Positions 34,936 to 43,699 of a DNA stretch of 64,000 nucleotides are shown here, one piece after another. This DNA comes from G963662265 sp963668545 (GTDB lineage Bacteria > Spirochaetota > Spirochaetia > CADAEX01), in contig OY764868.1 in assembly GCA_963668545.1 (NCBI GenBank), positions 1,984,001 to 2,048,000 on the forward strand, given 5' to 3'. The notes under the pieces are model-generated. The model was not told where the DNA came from and did no database searches. It saw only the letters and a program-made list of their open reading frames with translations. Position 1 is the first letter of the stretch; every line of letters begins with the position of its first letter. Made by a program: the position numbers and the translations under genes.

Positions 34936-36282
34936 CTAATGTGTCGGGCCTATCATTTTTTCAGGCAGCCATGTAATTAGTTCAGGGAATACCATACACA
35001 GTATAAGTGTGAATACTATTATTAAAATAAACGGAATTACCCCTTTTATTATATCTGTCATTGTAAGCCCGAGAGCAGGATCTGCTGTTCCCTTGAGGAC
35101 AAATATTGACATAGCCATCGGCGGTGTCTGAAAAGCCATCTGAAGGTTTATGCATATCATCATTCCTGCCCATAGAGGATTGAATCCAAGTTTCACAAAT
35201 ATAGGGGAGAAAATAGGTACAATTATAAATACAATTCCTATCCACTCTATAAACATACCCAGAAGGAATACTATAAGCATAATTATTCCAAATGATGCCC
35301 ATTTCCCACCCGGTACAGCAAGTATGAGTTTTGTAACGATATCTCCGCACCCTGCGCTCATGAATACACCTACAAATGCATAACAGAGGGCAGCAATAAT
35401 TACTACAAAAGAACTTACTTTGAGTGTTTCAATTGAAGCATGCTTAATAAGTTTCCAGCTGAATTTCCTGTATGCAAGAGCAAGAAAAATAGCAGCAAGG
35501 GAACCCACGGCAGCAGCTTCGGTTGGAGGCGCAATACCTGAAAAAATTGTACCGAGAACAGCAACAATAAGAAGTACTGGAGGAACCATTGATTTCAGGA
35601 GGTGTATTGCCTTTTTCGAATTAAACGGAGTTACATCTTCCGATTTCATTGCAGGCCCGAGTTCCGGATTAAATTTACACCTCAGAACAATATAAATAAT
35701 ATAGAGAGCGGAAAGTGTAAGTCCCGGGAAAACAGCACCCATAAACATCTGACCTATGGAAAGTCCAGCCTGGGGAGCATACACAACAAGCATGATACTT
35801 GGCGGAATAAGAATTCCAAGTGTACCTGATGCTACAATTGATCCGGCTGCAAGTGGTTTGTTGTATCCCCTCTTTATCATCGGCTCAAGTGCAATAAGTG
35901 TAAGAATTGTTACAGAAGCAGCAATAACACCCAGACATGCTGCAAGAATTGTACCGAACACAACGGTAACAACAGCAAGTCCGCCCCGGAGGCTCCCCAG
36001 TGATTCATACAGACTGTCATAAAGGTCTTTTGTTATACCTGAATGCTGAAGAATAACCCCCATAAAAGTAAAAAGAGGTACCGCAAGATATGGATAATTA
36101 AGTGAAAGATCGTAAAACCTGCTGTACATAATATGATAGGCTACATCAGGTCCGAAAACTATAACACCCACAACAAAAGCTACACTGCCAATAACAAAAG
36201 CAATTGGAAACCCTGTTAATACCAGCCCGAAAACTCCCCCCAGCATGAGGAAAGTAACCAGTTCAGAACTCATTTCAATCAA
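34936..36282 (-). CDS. dctM: TRAP transporter large permease subunit
   Basis: A 448-residue inner-membrane protein of the DctM family, the ion-coupled channel part of a TRAP transporter. About twelve helices are visible, with family phrases GFPIAFVIG, AVPLFTFMGVIL, GTLGILIPPSIMLVVYA, AVAAPTEAAAVG-like text (APPTEAAAVGS) and PPMAMSIFVLKG. The start is taken as TTG 36282 because GGGGG lies six bases upstream; an ATG at 36273 is the alternative but stands 15 bases from that site. With the TTG it overlaps dctQ by eight bases. It is the last gene of the operon. Confidence 0.95.
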   Translation of the reverse strand: MIEMSSELVTFLMLGGVFGLVLTGFPIAFVIGSVAFVVGVIVFGPDVAYHIMYSRFYDLSLNYPYLAVPLFTFMGVILQHSGITKDLYDSLYESLGSLRGGLAVVTVVFGTILAACLGVIAASVTILTLIALEPMIKRGYNKPLAAGSIVASGTLGILIPPSIMLVVYAPQAGLSIGQMFMGAVFPGLTLSALYIIYIVLRCKFNPELGPAMKSEDVTPFNSKKAIHLLKSMVPPVLLIVAVLGTIFSGIAPPTEAAAVGSLAAIFLALAYRKFSWKLIKHASIETLKVSSFVVIIAALCYAFVGVFMSAGCGDIVTKLILAVPGGKWASFGIIMLIVFLLGMFIEWIGIVFIIVPIFSPIFVKLGFNPLWAGMMICINLQMAFQTPPMAMSIFVLKGTADPALGLTMTDIIKGVIPFILIIVFTLILCMVFPELITWLPEKMIGPTH

Positions 36283-36793
36283 TTGTTTCCCCCTTTATAA
36301 GATAATAGATATCCCTTACAAAACGGGCGATACCCTGCAGAATAAGAAGCAGAATTCCCACTGCAAATACAGTCCTGTACGGAGCTGCCGGAGGATACCA
36401 GAAACTGGTAAACATCACCTCTTTTATCTTCCATGCTTTTACCGACCACTTAACAGCAAGAACAAGCATTACTGACATAAGGGGGAAAAACAGGACTATA
36501 GAACATATTATATCTATTATAGCCTTGCTTTTCCGTGAAAGAGAACCGTAAATAACATCTACCCTCGTATGTGCATCATTGAGATAATCAAAGGAGGCAC
36601 CCAGCATATAGGTGACTCCCCCTGCCATACATAGAACATCGTAGGCCCATATAGTAGGTGCATTAAAAAAGTGTCTCGAAATAGCGTCATATGAACCTAC
36701 AAGCACAAGGAGAAAAGCAAACCATTTCCCCACAGAACCTGCAGCCATACTCAATGAATCTATAGTTTTAAGTATTTTTTTCAAAATGAGCAT
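36275..36793 (-). CDS. dctQ: TRAP transporter small permease subunit
   Basis: A 172-residue protein with four membrane helices and the DctQ pattern (GVTYMLGASFDYLNDAHTRVDV is the usual helix 2-3 link; the key part is NDAHTRVDV). It holds the large subunit together and contacts the binding protein. AGGGAG precedes the ATG by seven bases. It lies between the binding protein (25 bases) and the large permease (overlap). Confidence 0.93.
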   Translation of the reverse strand: MLILKKILKTIDSLSMAAGSVGKWFAFLLVLVGSYDAISRHFFNAPTIWAYDVLCMAGGVTYMLGASFDYLNDAHTRVDVIYGSLSRKSKAIIDIICSIVLFFPLMSVMLVLAVKWSVKAWKIKEVMFTSFWYPPAAPYRTVFAVGILLLILQGIARFVRDIYYLIKGETID

Positions 36794-36818
36794 ACTTTAT
36801 CTCCCTGTAAGTTTTTTA

Positions 36819-37892
36819 CTAATTTGAAACTGCGTATGCTTCACCGTAATTTTTCATAGAAGTATATATTTCTTCAAAGATAGGAGATTCTTTTTCTGCT
36901 TTTTCCTTGTAGAATTTTGCAGCTTCCTTGTTAAGAGCATCTTCTATATCTTTTGGTACTTTATAAACTTCAACACCTGCTTTCTTGAATTCATCAATAG
37001 CTTTTACAGATTCGTATACAAGATATTCATGCTGAGCCTGTGACCATCTGTCTATTTCAGCTTTTACGATTTCCTGAAGATCGGCAGGAAGAGCATTGAA
37101 TGCTGATTTGCCAACAAAGAAAACCTGTGGATCACTTGGAGCTCTTGCAGGAGAAAGGTACATGTAGGGAGCTACTTCATTAAAGTGCATTTTCCAGTTT
37201 GTTGCTATTGTTGAATATTCAAAAGCATCAATTGTCCCTCTCTGCATAGCTTCGTAGCATTCCCCTCCGGGGATAATTACTGTAGCTGCGCCCATTCTCT
37301 TCAGGATTTCTCCTCCGTCACCCATACATCTTGCTTTGAGACCTTTGATGTCAGCCATGCTGTTGAGTTTTACTTTTGAATGGAAGAAAACTTCTGCAGG
37401 AAGAGGTGAAAGAGCACCGGGGAATGTCATAGTATCATAATCACCCATCATTTTGTTCATAAGATCAGCTCCGCCGCCGTAGTTGAACCATGTTCTCAGG
37501 GCTTCGCCTGGAAGTCCGCCCGGTCTTGAGCTGATCAGACCTGCTGCAGGCCATTTATCAAGATTGTACATAGGACATGTGTAGCACATCTGAAGAACAC
37601 CTTCGTTAACTGCATCAAGTTCCTTGTATGCAGGTACAACTGAACCGCCTACAAAAGGCTTGACTTCCAGTCTTCCACCTGATGCCAGTGTAATTGCTTC
37701 ACAGCATTTATCATGATAAATCTGTGAAGGGTCAGTAGCTGGGCCGTGACCTGAAGATTTCCATACAATCTTTTCAACCTTTGCTGCAGGAGCATCTGAA
37801 GCTCCGGCACTGCTGCTTTTCTGGCATGAAGTTAAAACTGTCAGAAGCATTACAGATACCAGCAGTAAAATAATTTTTTTCTGAGTAAACAT
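36819..37892 (-). CDS. dctP: TRAP transporter substrate-binding lipoprotein
   Basis: A 357-residue DctP-type binding protein with a lipobox (LTSC, Cys23), so it is probably tethered to the membrane rather than free. Family features are the SSGHGPATDPSQIYHDKC start, the conserved arginine in LKARCMGDGGE, and AMQRGTIDAFEYSTI before the second lobe. The arginine normally clamps a substrate carboxylate. The proximal YTCPMYN and WKMHFNEVAPYMYL text is most like the TakP/mannitol-lactate group. The substrate is therefore likely an organic acid, but it cannot be named. AAGGAGG precedes the ATG. Confidence 0.92.
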   Translation of the reverse strand: MFTQKKIILLLVSVMLLTVLTSCQKSSSAGASDAPAAKVEKIVWKSSGHGPATDPSQIYHDKCCEAITLASGGRLEVKPFVGGSVVPAYKELDAVNEGVLQMCYTCPMYNLDKWPAAGLISSRPGGLPGEALRTWFNYGGGADLMNKMMGDYDTMTFPGALSPLPAEVFFHSKVKLNSMADIKGLKARCMGDGGEILKRMGAATVIIPGGECYEAMQRGTIDAFEYSTIATNWKMHFNEVAPYMYLSPARAPSDPQVFFVGKSAFNALPADLQEIVKAEIDRWSQAQHEYLVYESVKAIDEFKKAGVEVYKVPKDIEDALNKEAAKFYKEKAEKESPIFEEIYTSMKNYGEAYAVSN

Positions 37893-37969
37893 CTTTCCAA
37901 CCTCCTTGATTATCTCAATGTTTCTCCGGAAACACAGGAAAATATTTATGTTTCCAAAATATAAAAAAG

Positions 37970-38797
37970 CTACTCTACAAATAGAGAGCTTCCTGTTCTG
38001 TTATGAAAGTATCTGCTGCCCGCTCCGCTGAGTTCATTCATGGCTTCCTGTCCTGTGCAGTGGGATACCCCAATTACTTCAACCTCATCAATGATGTATT
38101 TTACAGATTTCTGAAGAGCCTCACCTTTTGATTCTACAAGATGTGTTCCTCCGATAACTGCATAAACAGGTCTTTTAAGGTGATTAACAGCTGTACTTAT
38201 CATGTTTTTCACACCCGGATGGGAACATCCCAGAACTATTACAAGACCGTAATGTGTATCAACAGCTATCATCAGTTCATCACTGAAATCATCTTTGATA
38301 AATCTGTTGTCCTTTCTGACAACAAATCTGGGGTTGATTATTTCATCATCAAATGTCCTTTCAAAAGATGTGATGATGTAAACCGAATCAGTGATTTGAG
38401 TTACCTGGTTTTTCAAAACTTCATAATCAATTGATTTTTTTTTCAGATAACTTTCGTTAAAATCATTACCCAGAAATTCATAGGAATTATTTCTTAATGC
38501 ATATTTTTCATTAAAAAACCCGTCTCCAACATATAGTTTAAAACCATCTGTCACATTTATAAGTGATTTAAGTCCTCCGGAATGATCATAATGACCATGG
38601 CTCAGAACAACAAAATCTGTATCAGAAAGCTCAATGTTAAGAAGTTCTGAATTATAAATAAAAGAATCTGAAGATCCTGTATCAAATACTATTTTTCTGT
38701 CATCAGCTTCAATAAAAAAAGAAATGCCGTGTTCTGTCTTCAGACCGAGATGTTCTCCCTGAGTGTTTTCAATCAATGTGGTTATTTTCAGAGACAT
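37970..38797 (-). CDS. Metallo-beta-lactamase-fold hydrolase
   Basis: A 275-residue enzyme of the COG1237-like MBL group. The metal-binding HxHxDH motif is SHGHYDHSGG (residues about 65-72); further ligands are likely in VLGCSHPGVKNM and GGTHLV. The fold usually binds two zinc or iron ions and opens esters, lactones or phosphate esters. It lies between the GntR regulator (19 bases) and dctP (77 bases) on the same strand, so it may act on the transported compound, for example by opening a lactone. A strong GGGGGAGG site precedes the ATG. Confidence 0.88.
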   Translation of the reverse strand: MSLKITTLIENTQGEHLGLKTEHGISFFIEADDRKIVFDTGSSDSFIYNSELLNIELSDTDFVVLSHGHYDHSGGLKSLINVTDGFKLYVGDGFFNEKYALRNNSYEFLGNDFNESYLKKKSIDYEVLKNQVTQITDSVYIITSFERTFDDEIINPRFVVRKDNRFIKDDFSDELMIAVDTHYGLVIVLGCSHPGVKNMISTAVNHLKRPVYAVIGGTHLVESKGEALQKSVKYIIDEVEVIGVSHCTGQEAMNELSGAGSRYFHNRTGSSLFVE

Positions 38798-38816
38798 ATA
38801 ACCTCCCCCTGTATAA

Positions 38817-39551
38817 TTAATCTGTAATTGAACTGAGAATATCTCTTAAAGCATTTTCAAGATGCTCTTTCATAGCTATTTCAGCCTTTCCAGGGTCCTT
38901 ATCTTTTATTGCCTTAAGTATCTTTCTGTGCTCATCAATGGTTTTTTCTTCCCGTCCGGGAATATGAAGGCTTGAAATCCAGCCTTCAGGCAGTGATTTT
39001 GTCATTGTTTTCATAAGAAAGTGTAGAGTTTTATTCTTTGTAGATTTACTTAAAAGAAGATGGAACTCTTCATCACATTTAACAAGCCCTGCAGTATTAC
39101 CCTGACCTGTATTTGAAGAAAAATCCCTGCATACTTCTTCCATTTTTTCTATATCATTAGCATCCGCTTTTTCAGCTGCCACTGCCGCAGCTTTGGGATC
39201 TATAATAAGCCTGACTTCAAAGTGGTCCTGTATTGACTGTTCATTATGTTTCAGCCAGTCTGAAAATCCTTCAAACTCCTTTTCCATCATGTCTGTTACA
39301 AATATTCCCTTGCCGTGTTTGACAGTAACCTGCCCTGTCACCTCAAGCATTCTTACAGCTTCCCTTACAGATGATCTTGAAACATGAAGTTTCTGGGTAA
39401 GTATGTTTTCTGAATAGAATTTATCACCCGGTCTGAACCCGTCATCAGCTATCATTTTTTTTATTGCTTCAATTACACTTTCGAAAAGCCTCACTCTTTT
39501 TACTGACTGCAAAACCGTCCACCCTTGTCTACTTATATGATGTCTACTCAT
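38817..39551 (-). CDS. GntR-family (FadR subgroup) regulator
   Basis: A 244-residue regulator. The winged helix lies at about residues 22-90 (LTQKLHVSRSSVREAVRMLE, shown in part: VSRSSVREAV) and an FCD effector domain at about 105-235 with the family's metal-coordinating histidines likely in EFHLLLS, EHRKIL and MKEHLENA. FCD regulators bind organic acids, which fits the downstream TRAP system. The ATG at 39551 has no ribosome-binding site; internal TTG or GTG starts around residues 13-20 are possible. A repeat that could be its own operator spans the start codon (39524-39560). Confidence 0.92.
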   Translation of the reverse strand: MSRHHISRQGWTVLQSVKRVRLFESVIEAIKKMIADDGFRPGDKFYSENILTQKLHVSRSSVREAVRMLEVTGQVTVKHGKGIFVTDMMEKEFEGFSDWLKHNEQSIQDHFEVRLIIDPKAAAVAAEKADANDIEKMEEVCRDFSSNTGQGNTAGLVKCDEEFHLLLSKSTKNKTLHFLMKTMTKSLPEGWISSLHIPGREEKTIDEHRKILKAIKDKDPGKAEIAMKEHLENALRDILSSITD

Positions 39552-39560
39552 CAGACAAGT
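39524..39560. promoter_or_regulatory. Candidate operator at the GntR start codon
   Basis: TGTCTACT occurs twice as a direct repeat (39526-39533, 39541-39548; period 15), and CTTGTCT (39524-39530) has an inverted partner AGACAAG (39553-39559). The block covers the presumed start codon of the regulator, so binding could block its own expression. GT..AC half-sites are typical for the FadR subgroup. Confidence 0.45.
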
Positions 39561-39604
39561 TAATTATAAACTTGAAACTTAAAATATGTCAAAGAAAATT
39601 TAAT

Positions 39605-39646
39605 AAAACCGGTATTTATTCCTGCTTAAGATTAAATACCGGTTAA
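39605..39646 (-). terminator. Possible terminator after the DoxX-like gene
   Basis: AAACCGGTATTTA and TAAATACCGGTT form a 12-base-pair stem with a 13-base loop, downstream of the minus-strand gene at 39701-40108. On that strand it is followed by TTTTATTAAATTTTC. Confidence 0.55.
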
Positions 39647-39700
39647 TTTATTAGAGAATAATTGGAAATAAGCTTTAAATAATTTTTTGGGTTTAATTAT

Positions 39701-40108
39701 TTAATTATACTGTCTGGTTATTGCCCATAAACCTGACAGTATAATCATCTGCATTGAAAGGTCCCTGAGCCAGATCATAAGTGAAGGATGAAGAAAAGAT
39801 TCCATAAAATACTGCATAACTATATTTATTATCCACAAAACAGTTATTGTGAGAGAGGCAAAAAAGAGGGATCTCTGATTGGATCTGATAAATGTCCCTA
39901 CAAAAAGCACAAGCCCGGAAAACAGCTGAATAAGTGCTACGATTACCCGCCACAAATCATTTTTACCGAATAGTTTTCCTACACCTCTAATAAACTGGGC
40001 CCCTGCAGTATTATATCCTGTAAGATACAACAGTCCTGAAAGAGCAAAAAAGAGTGCTATAAAGATCTGAAGAAGAAATACTGAACCGTATCCGTTTTTA
40101 TCTCTCAT
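39701..40108 (-). CDS. Small four-helix membrane protein, DoxX-like
   Basis: A 135-residue inner-membrane protein with four hydrophobic helices (about 8-30, 52-72, 80-100, 107-130). Size and spacing resemble the DoxX/DoxD-like superfamily, but no defining motif is certain. It starts from an ATG with GGAG seven bases upstream (on the minus strand). It diverges from the phosphoesterase gene at 40249, and no operon partner is evident. Function unknown. Confidence 0.65.
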   Translation of the reverse strand: MRDKNGYGSVFLLQIFIALFFALSGLLYLTGYNTAGAQFIRGVGKLFGKNDLWRVIVALIQLFSGLVLFVGTFIRSNQRSLFFASLTITVLWIINIVMQYFMESFLHPSLMIWLRDLSMQMIILSGLWAITRQYN

Positions 40109-40248
40109 AAAATACTCCTGAATATGCTGTAATTTATTTATACTTATAATATGGATTATATATTTAATAGATATGATTAAGCAATTAATTTAATACATTT
40201 TTAATGGTTTTTTAAATATCAGCTAATATTGGCATTATAATAGAATGT

Positions 40249-40971
40249 ATGAAAAAAATTATTCAAATATCAGACATCCACTGCGGTTCAGGTTATTTTT
40301 CACCGGATCTTATGGAAAAAACTATCAGCTATATCAACAGCTCAAACCCTGATGCTCTTCTTGTAACTGGTGATCTGACAACTGAGGGATTCTATCATGA
40401 ATTCGAAACTGCTCTTTCATATCTCAACAGGATGAATGTAAAAAACAAGCTGATTGTTCCCGGAAACCATGATGCACGTAATGTAGGGTACAGAAGCTTT
40501 GAAAAACTGATAGGTCCCCCCGACAGCTCTATTGAGCTTGGGAATATACTGATATGCGGTGCCGACACAACAGAACCCGATCTGGATGACGGGCAGATGG
40601 GCAGACACCTGACAGGAAAACTCAAGGAAAGGTTTAAAAGTTTCAGAGGGATTAAAATACTGGCAATGCATCATCACGTGATTTCAGTTCCCAACAGCGG
40701 AAGGGAGATGAATATTCTGCGTGATGCCGGAGATGTACTCAAAATGGCGGTCAAATCAGGAGTCAATATCATTCTTTCAGGACACAAGCATATACCGCAT
40801 ATATGGAATTTTGAGGGGATAAAGGTTGTAACATGTTCTACAACAACATCAAGGAGAATCAGGGGAATGTATAAACCTTCATTCAATATTATTGAGATAG
40901 ACAACAGGCTGAAGATTACCAAGAAAGAGGTAGAAGGAGATTCACATGTTATTTATGAGGGAGAAATCTAG
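40249..40971 (+). CDS. Calcineurin-like metallophosphoesterase
   Basis: A 240-residue enzyme with the full dimetal motif set: SDIH (residues 8-11), GDLT, PGNHD, MHHH and GHKH. Family members cleave phosphodiesters such as cyclic nucleotides or UDP-sugars. The order and lengths are like CpdA/Icc phosphodiesterases that hydrolyse cAMP, which would fit with the cyclase in this window, but this is an inference. TATAAT (40236-40241) lies only seven bases before the ATG and no Shine-Dalgarno sequence is visible, so the transcript may be leaderless. It overlaps the convergent EAL gene by 23 bases at the 3' end. Confidence 0.88.
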   Translation: MKKIIQISDIHCGSGYFSPDLMEKTISYINSSNPDALLVTGDLTTEGFYHEFETALSYLNRMNVKNKLIVPGNHDARNVGYRSFEKLIGPPDSSIELGNILICGADTTEPDLDDGQMGRHLTGKLKERFKSFRGIKILAMHHHVISVPNSGREMNILRDAGDVLKMAVKSGVNIILSGHKHIPHIWNFEGIKVVTCSTTTSRRIRGMYKPSFNIIEIDNRLKITKKEVEGDSHVIYEGEI

Positions 40972-42658
40972 GTACCTTTTTTTCTTTTTTCCTCAAATGT
41001 GAAATCCGTTCCATCAGCAGGTTGAATGAAATATTCAGCCTGCTGAAATCGATTTTTATTCTGATAATTGAGAGACTGACTTTCTGATCTGGAAAATTAT
41101 CAACATCTTTTAAAATTGATATTATTCCATCATCAAAATCTGATTTTATACCTTTTACAAGATCTGTCTCAACTTTATTGTTATTATGTTTACCTGGAAT
41201 AATAAAAAAATTATCACCACCATGGTGACCTGCAAAATCCACAGAAATATTTATGTTTTTCTTAATTATTTCTGCCAGAAAAATAATAATTCTGTCACCC
41301 AGTCTGAAACCATGATTTTTATTGAATTCCCTGAAATTATCGATATCAATTATGATTATGGATTTTTCACCTGATTTTGAATTATAAAGTTTTTCAATCT
41401 GGCGGTGTATTTCACTTATACCCGGCATTTTTGTAACAGGGTTCTGGTCTCTGTCATGAATAAGTTTCCTTTCATTGACAATTTTCAGAAGATTGAAAGG
41501 ATCAATAACTCCTCGATATAAACCATTTTCTGTTATAATTATCCCTTCTATTTCATTTTTTGTTGCAGCAATGCTGAGCATTTTTTCTATTGATGTATTT
41601 ATTTCGACTATCGGAACTTTTTTAATAAACCAGTCAATTCCCTCTGAATTGAATCTGTTGATAAACAGAAAATATCCGTTGCCGGTATAGAGATATTTTT
41701 TAATATCTTTTTCATTAATAATGCCCAGTGGTTGTCCTGAATGATTGACTACCGGAAGAATCGAAAGATTGGTATTTCTGTTGAATAGACTTATTATGCT
41801 TTCCGGACTGCTGTCATACCCTATTGAAATATCAGTCCTGAAACTTTTGGTAACAAGCTTTTTTACCGGATCATTTTCTCTTCTGTTTGTATTACCGGAA
41901 AGGTATATTTCTGATTTATAGTTATTCTTCAGGTTCTCAGTTTTCAACTGGGGTTTCTGTACTTTATACCCCTGCAGAAAGTCGCATCCGATATCACGGC
42001 AGATATTTATTTCATCTATTGTTTCAACCCCTTCAGCAACAACTTTTGTTCCCATGATATGTGCCATGTTTACTATCTGCTCAGTGAAAAATTTCTTCTG
42101 TATATCTTTGTCTATCGAATCAATAAAAAAACGGTCGATTTTAATTACATCGGGTTCTGATAGATAGAGCATCTGAAACCCCGAATATCCCGATCCATAA
42201 TCATCCAGTACAATTTTATAATGCTGTTTTTTATACTGTTCAAGCATTGCTTTTGTTTTTGTATAAAGAAGATTTATCTCATATCTTTCAGAAAGTTCAA
42301 AATAGAAACTTGATTTCCTCAGTCCGAACTGATTCAGAATTCCTGATGTTTTACCGGGAGAATAATCAGGCATTTCAAGGACCCTGTTATCTATGTTATA
42401 AAAAAGTGATTTACTGGTATAATCAGATATCTGAGTAAATTTTTCTATAGCTTTTCTTCTTAATGCAAGCTCAAACTTGTATAGCATTTTAGCTTCATAA
42501 GCTGCATCAAAGACATCAAATATTGATTCAAAACCACATTCTCTGTAATTACGAAGAAGAGCCTCATAAGCAAACACTTCCCCATTGAAACTGTTGACTA
42601 TCGGCTGGAAAGCAAAATCCACAGTAGAAATAATTTTTTTATATTTTAGTCTGTCCAT
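40949..42658 (-). CDS. EAL-CBS-GGDEF protein, probable c-di-GMP phosphodiesterase
   Basis: A soluble 569-residue protein. An EAL domain (residues about 1-245) keeps the catalytic set: EALLR, FELSER, LDDYGSGYSG, IKIDRFF, VAEGVE and FLQGY. A CBS pair follows at about 265-400, then a GGDEF domain whose signature reads GGDNF and lacks the inhibitory RxxD site, so it is probably not a cyclase and may bind GTP or regulate the EAL part. CBS pairs usually sense adenine nucleotides. The protein likely degrades c-di-GMP according to energy state (inference). It diverges from the arsenate reductase gene. Confidence 0.92.
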   Translation of the reverse strand: MDRLKYKKIISTVDFAFQPIVNSFNGEVFAYEALLRNYRECGFESIFDVFDAAYEAKMLYKFELALRRKAIEKFTQISDYTSKSLFYNIDNRVLEMPDYSPGKTSGILNQFGLRKSSFYFELSERYEINLLYTKTKAMLEQYKKQHYKIVLDDYGSGYSGFQMLYLSEPDVIKIDRFFIDSIDKDIQKKFFTEQIVNMAHIMGTKVVAEGVETIDEINICRDIGCDFLQGYKVQKPQLKTENLKNNYKSEIYLSGNTNRRENDPVKKLVTKSFRTDISIGYDSSPESIISLFNRNTNLSILPVVNHSGQPLGIINEKDIKKYLYTGNGYFLFINRFNSEGIDWFIKKVPIVEINTSIEKMLSIAATKNEIEGIIITENGLYRGVIDPFNLLKIVNERKLIHDRDQNPVTKMPGISEIHRQIEKLYNSKSGEKSIIIIDIDNFREFNKNHGFRLGDRIIIFLAEIIKKNINISVDFAGHHGGDNFFIIPGKHNNNKVETDLVKGIKSDFDDGIISILKDVDNFPDQKVSLSIIRIKIDFSRLNISFNLLMERISHLRKKEKKVPRFLPHK

Positions 42659-42817
42659 ATTCCAAGCAGTAATTCAGTATTATTAGGAAAAGATAATAAA
42701 ATGATTACTTTTGAGTTAAATATTTTTTTTCATGTTTCTACAGCTTGAGAACTTTGTTGTTTTATACTATCAGTGATTATATCTGAGATTAACTGCTTAT
42801 TATATACGGAGGATGAT

Positions 42818-43246
42818 TTGAAAAAAAAGAAACTTCTTTTTCTATGCACCGGCAATTCCTGCAGAAGCCAGATGGCGGAAGGATGGGCACGGGCCCTCAA
42901 GGGGGATATTTTTGATGTCTATTCCGCTGGAATTGAAACTCACGGACTTAATGAAAATGCAGTTAAGGTGATGAGTGAAATTGGGATAGATATTTCCACT
43001 CACAGGTCGAAAAACATTAATGAATTCATAAACAATGAAATCGATTATGTGGTTACAGTATGCGCTCATGCCCACGAAACATGTCCTTTATTCCCGGGTA
43101 AAGCTAAAATCATCCATAAAGGTTTTGATGACCCCCCTTTTCTTGCAGCAGAAAAAAATTCCAAGGAGGAAAAACTTGATTGCTACAGAAAAGTACGGGA
43201 CGAAATAAGGAATTTTGTTGAAACACTTCCCGAAGCATTAAATTAA
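42818..43246 (+). CDS. arsC: Thioredoxin-coupled arsenate reductase
   Basis: A 142-residue low-molecular-weight phosphatase-fold enzyme starting at TTG 42818, with GGAGG (42808-42812) five bases upstream. With this start the three catalytic cysteines fall at C10, C82 and C89, the same numbers as in the well-studied S. aureus plasmid enzyme. C10 is in CTGNSCRS, and C82/C89 in VCAHAHETCP. It reduces arsenate to arsenite, using thioredoxin to regenerate. No arsR, arsB or acr3 gene is next to it; a signalling cluster follows after 88 bases. The longer frame back to 42773 has no start support. Confidence 0.92.
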   Translation: MKKKKLLFLCTGNSCRSQMAEGWARALKGDIFDVYSAGIETHGLNENAVKVMSEIGIDISTHRSKNINEFINNEIDYVVTVCAHAHETCPLFPGKAKIIHKGFDDPPFLAAEKNSKEEKLDCYRKVRDEIRNFVETLPEALN

Positions 43247-43334
43247 TAATCTAAAATTGCTTTTTTTATTAACTCATCTGAATAATAATATAAATATATA
43301 CCAATAATTATACTGAGATACGGAGCAGTAAAAA

Positions 43335-43697
43335 TTGAAGAAAAAAATACTTATCATAGAAGATTCTGTATTAAGCAGGACATTTATGAAAGATTATCTG
43401 AAAGATAAAGATATCGATATCGAGGAAGCTGTCAATGGTGTTGACGGACTGGACAAAATAGATAAATTCCATCCCGATCTTGTATTTCTTGACTTACTCA
43501 TGCCGGAGCTGGACGGCTTCGGTGTTCTGGAAAGATTGAAGGAACAAAAAATACAAATACCTGTTGTTGTGCTGACAGCAGATATACAGGAAACAACAAG
43601 GAAAAGATGCTTTGACCTGGATGTCAAATATTTTCTTAATAAACCGATAAACAGGGATAAATTTCTGCTGATAATTGATCTATTGATAGGAGCATAG
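43335..43697 (+). CDS. CheY-like single-domain response regulator
   Basis: A 120-residue receiver domain with acidic pocket E9/D10, phosphoacceptor D53 (FLDLLMPELDG), the conserved threonine in VVVLTADI and lysine in LNKPINR. No output domain is attached. The start is TTG with CGGAGC eight bases upstream. The CheC-like gene begins two bases after its stop, so it is probably the partner that removes the phosphate. The kinase is not adjacent. Confidence 0.93.
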   Translation: MKKKILIIEDSVLSRTFMKDYLKDKDIDIEEAVNGVDGLDKIDKFHPDLVFLDLLMPELDGFGVLERLKEQKIQIPVVVLTADIQETTRKRCFDLDVKYFLNKPINRDKFLLIIDLLIGA

Positions 43698-43699
43698 CA

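Noticed and set aside
34982..35350. 122-residue frame within dctM on the same strand
   Set aside because: It is a frameshifted reading of membrane helices; the dctM frame is the conserved one.
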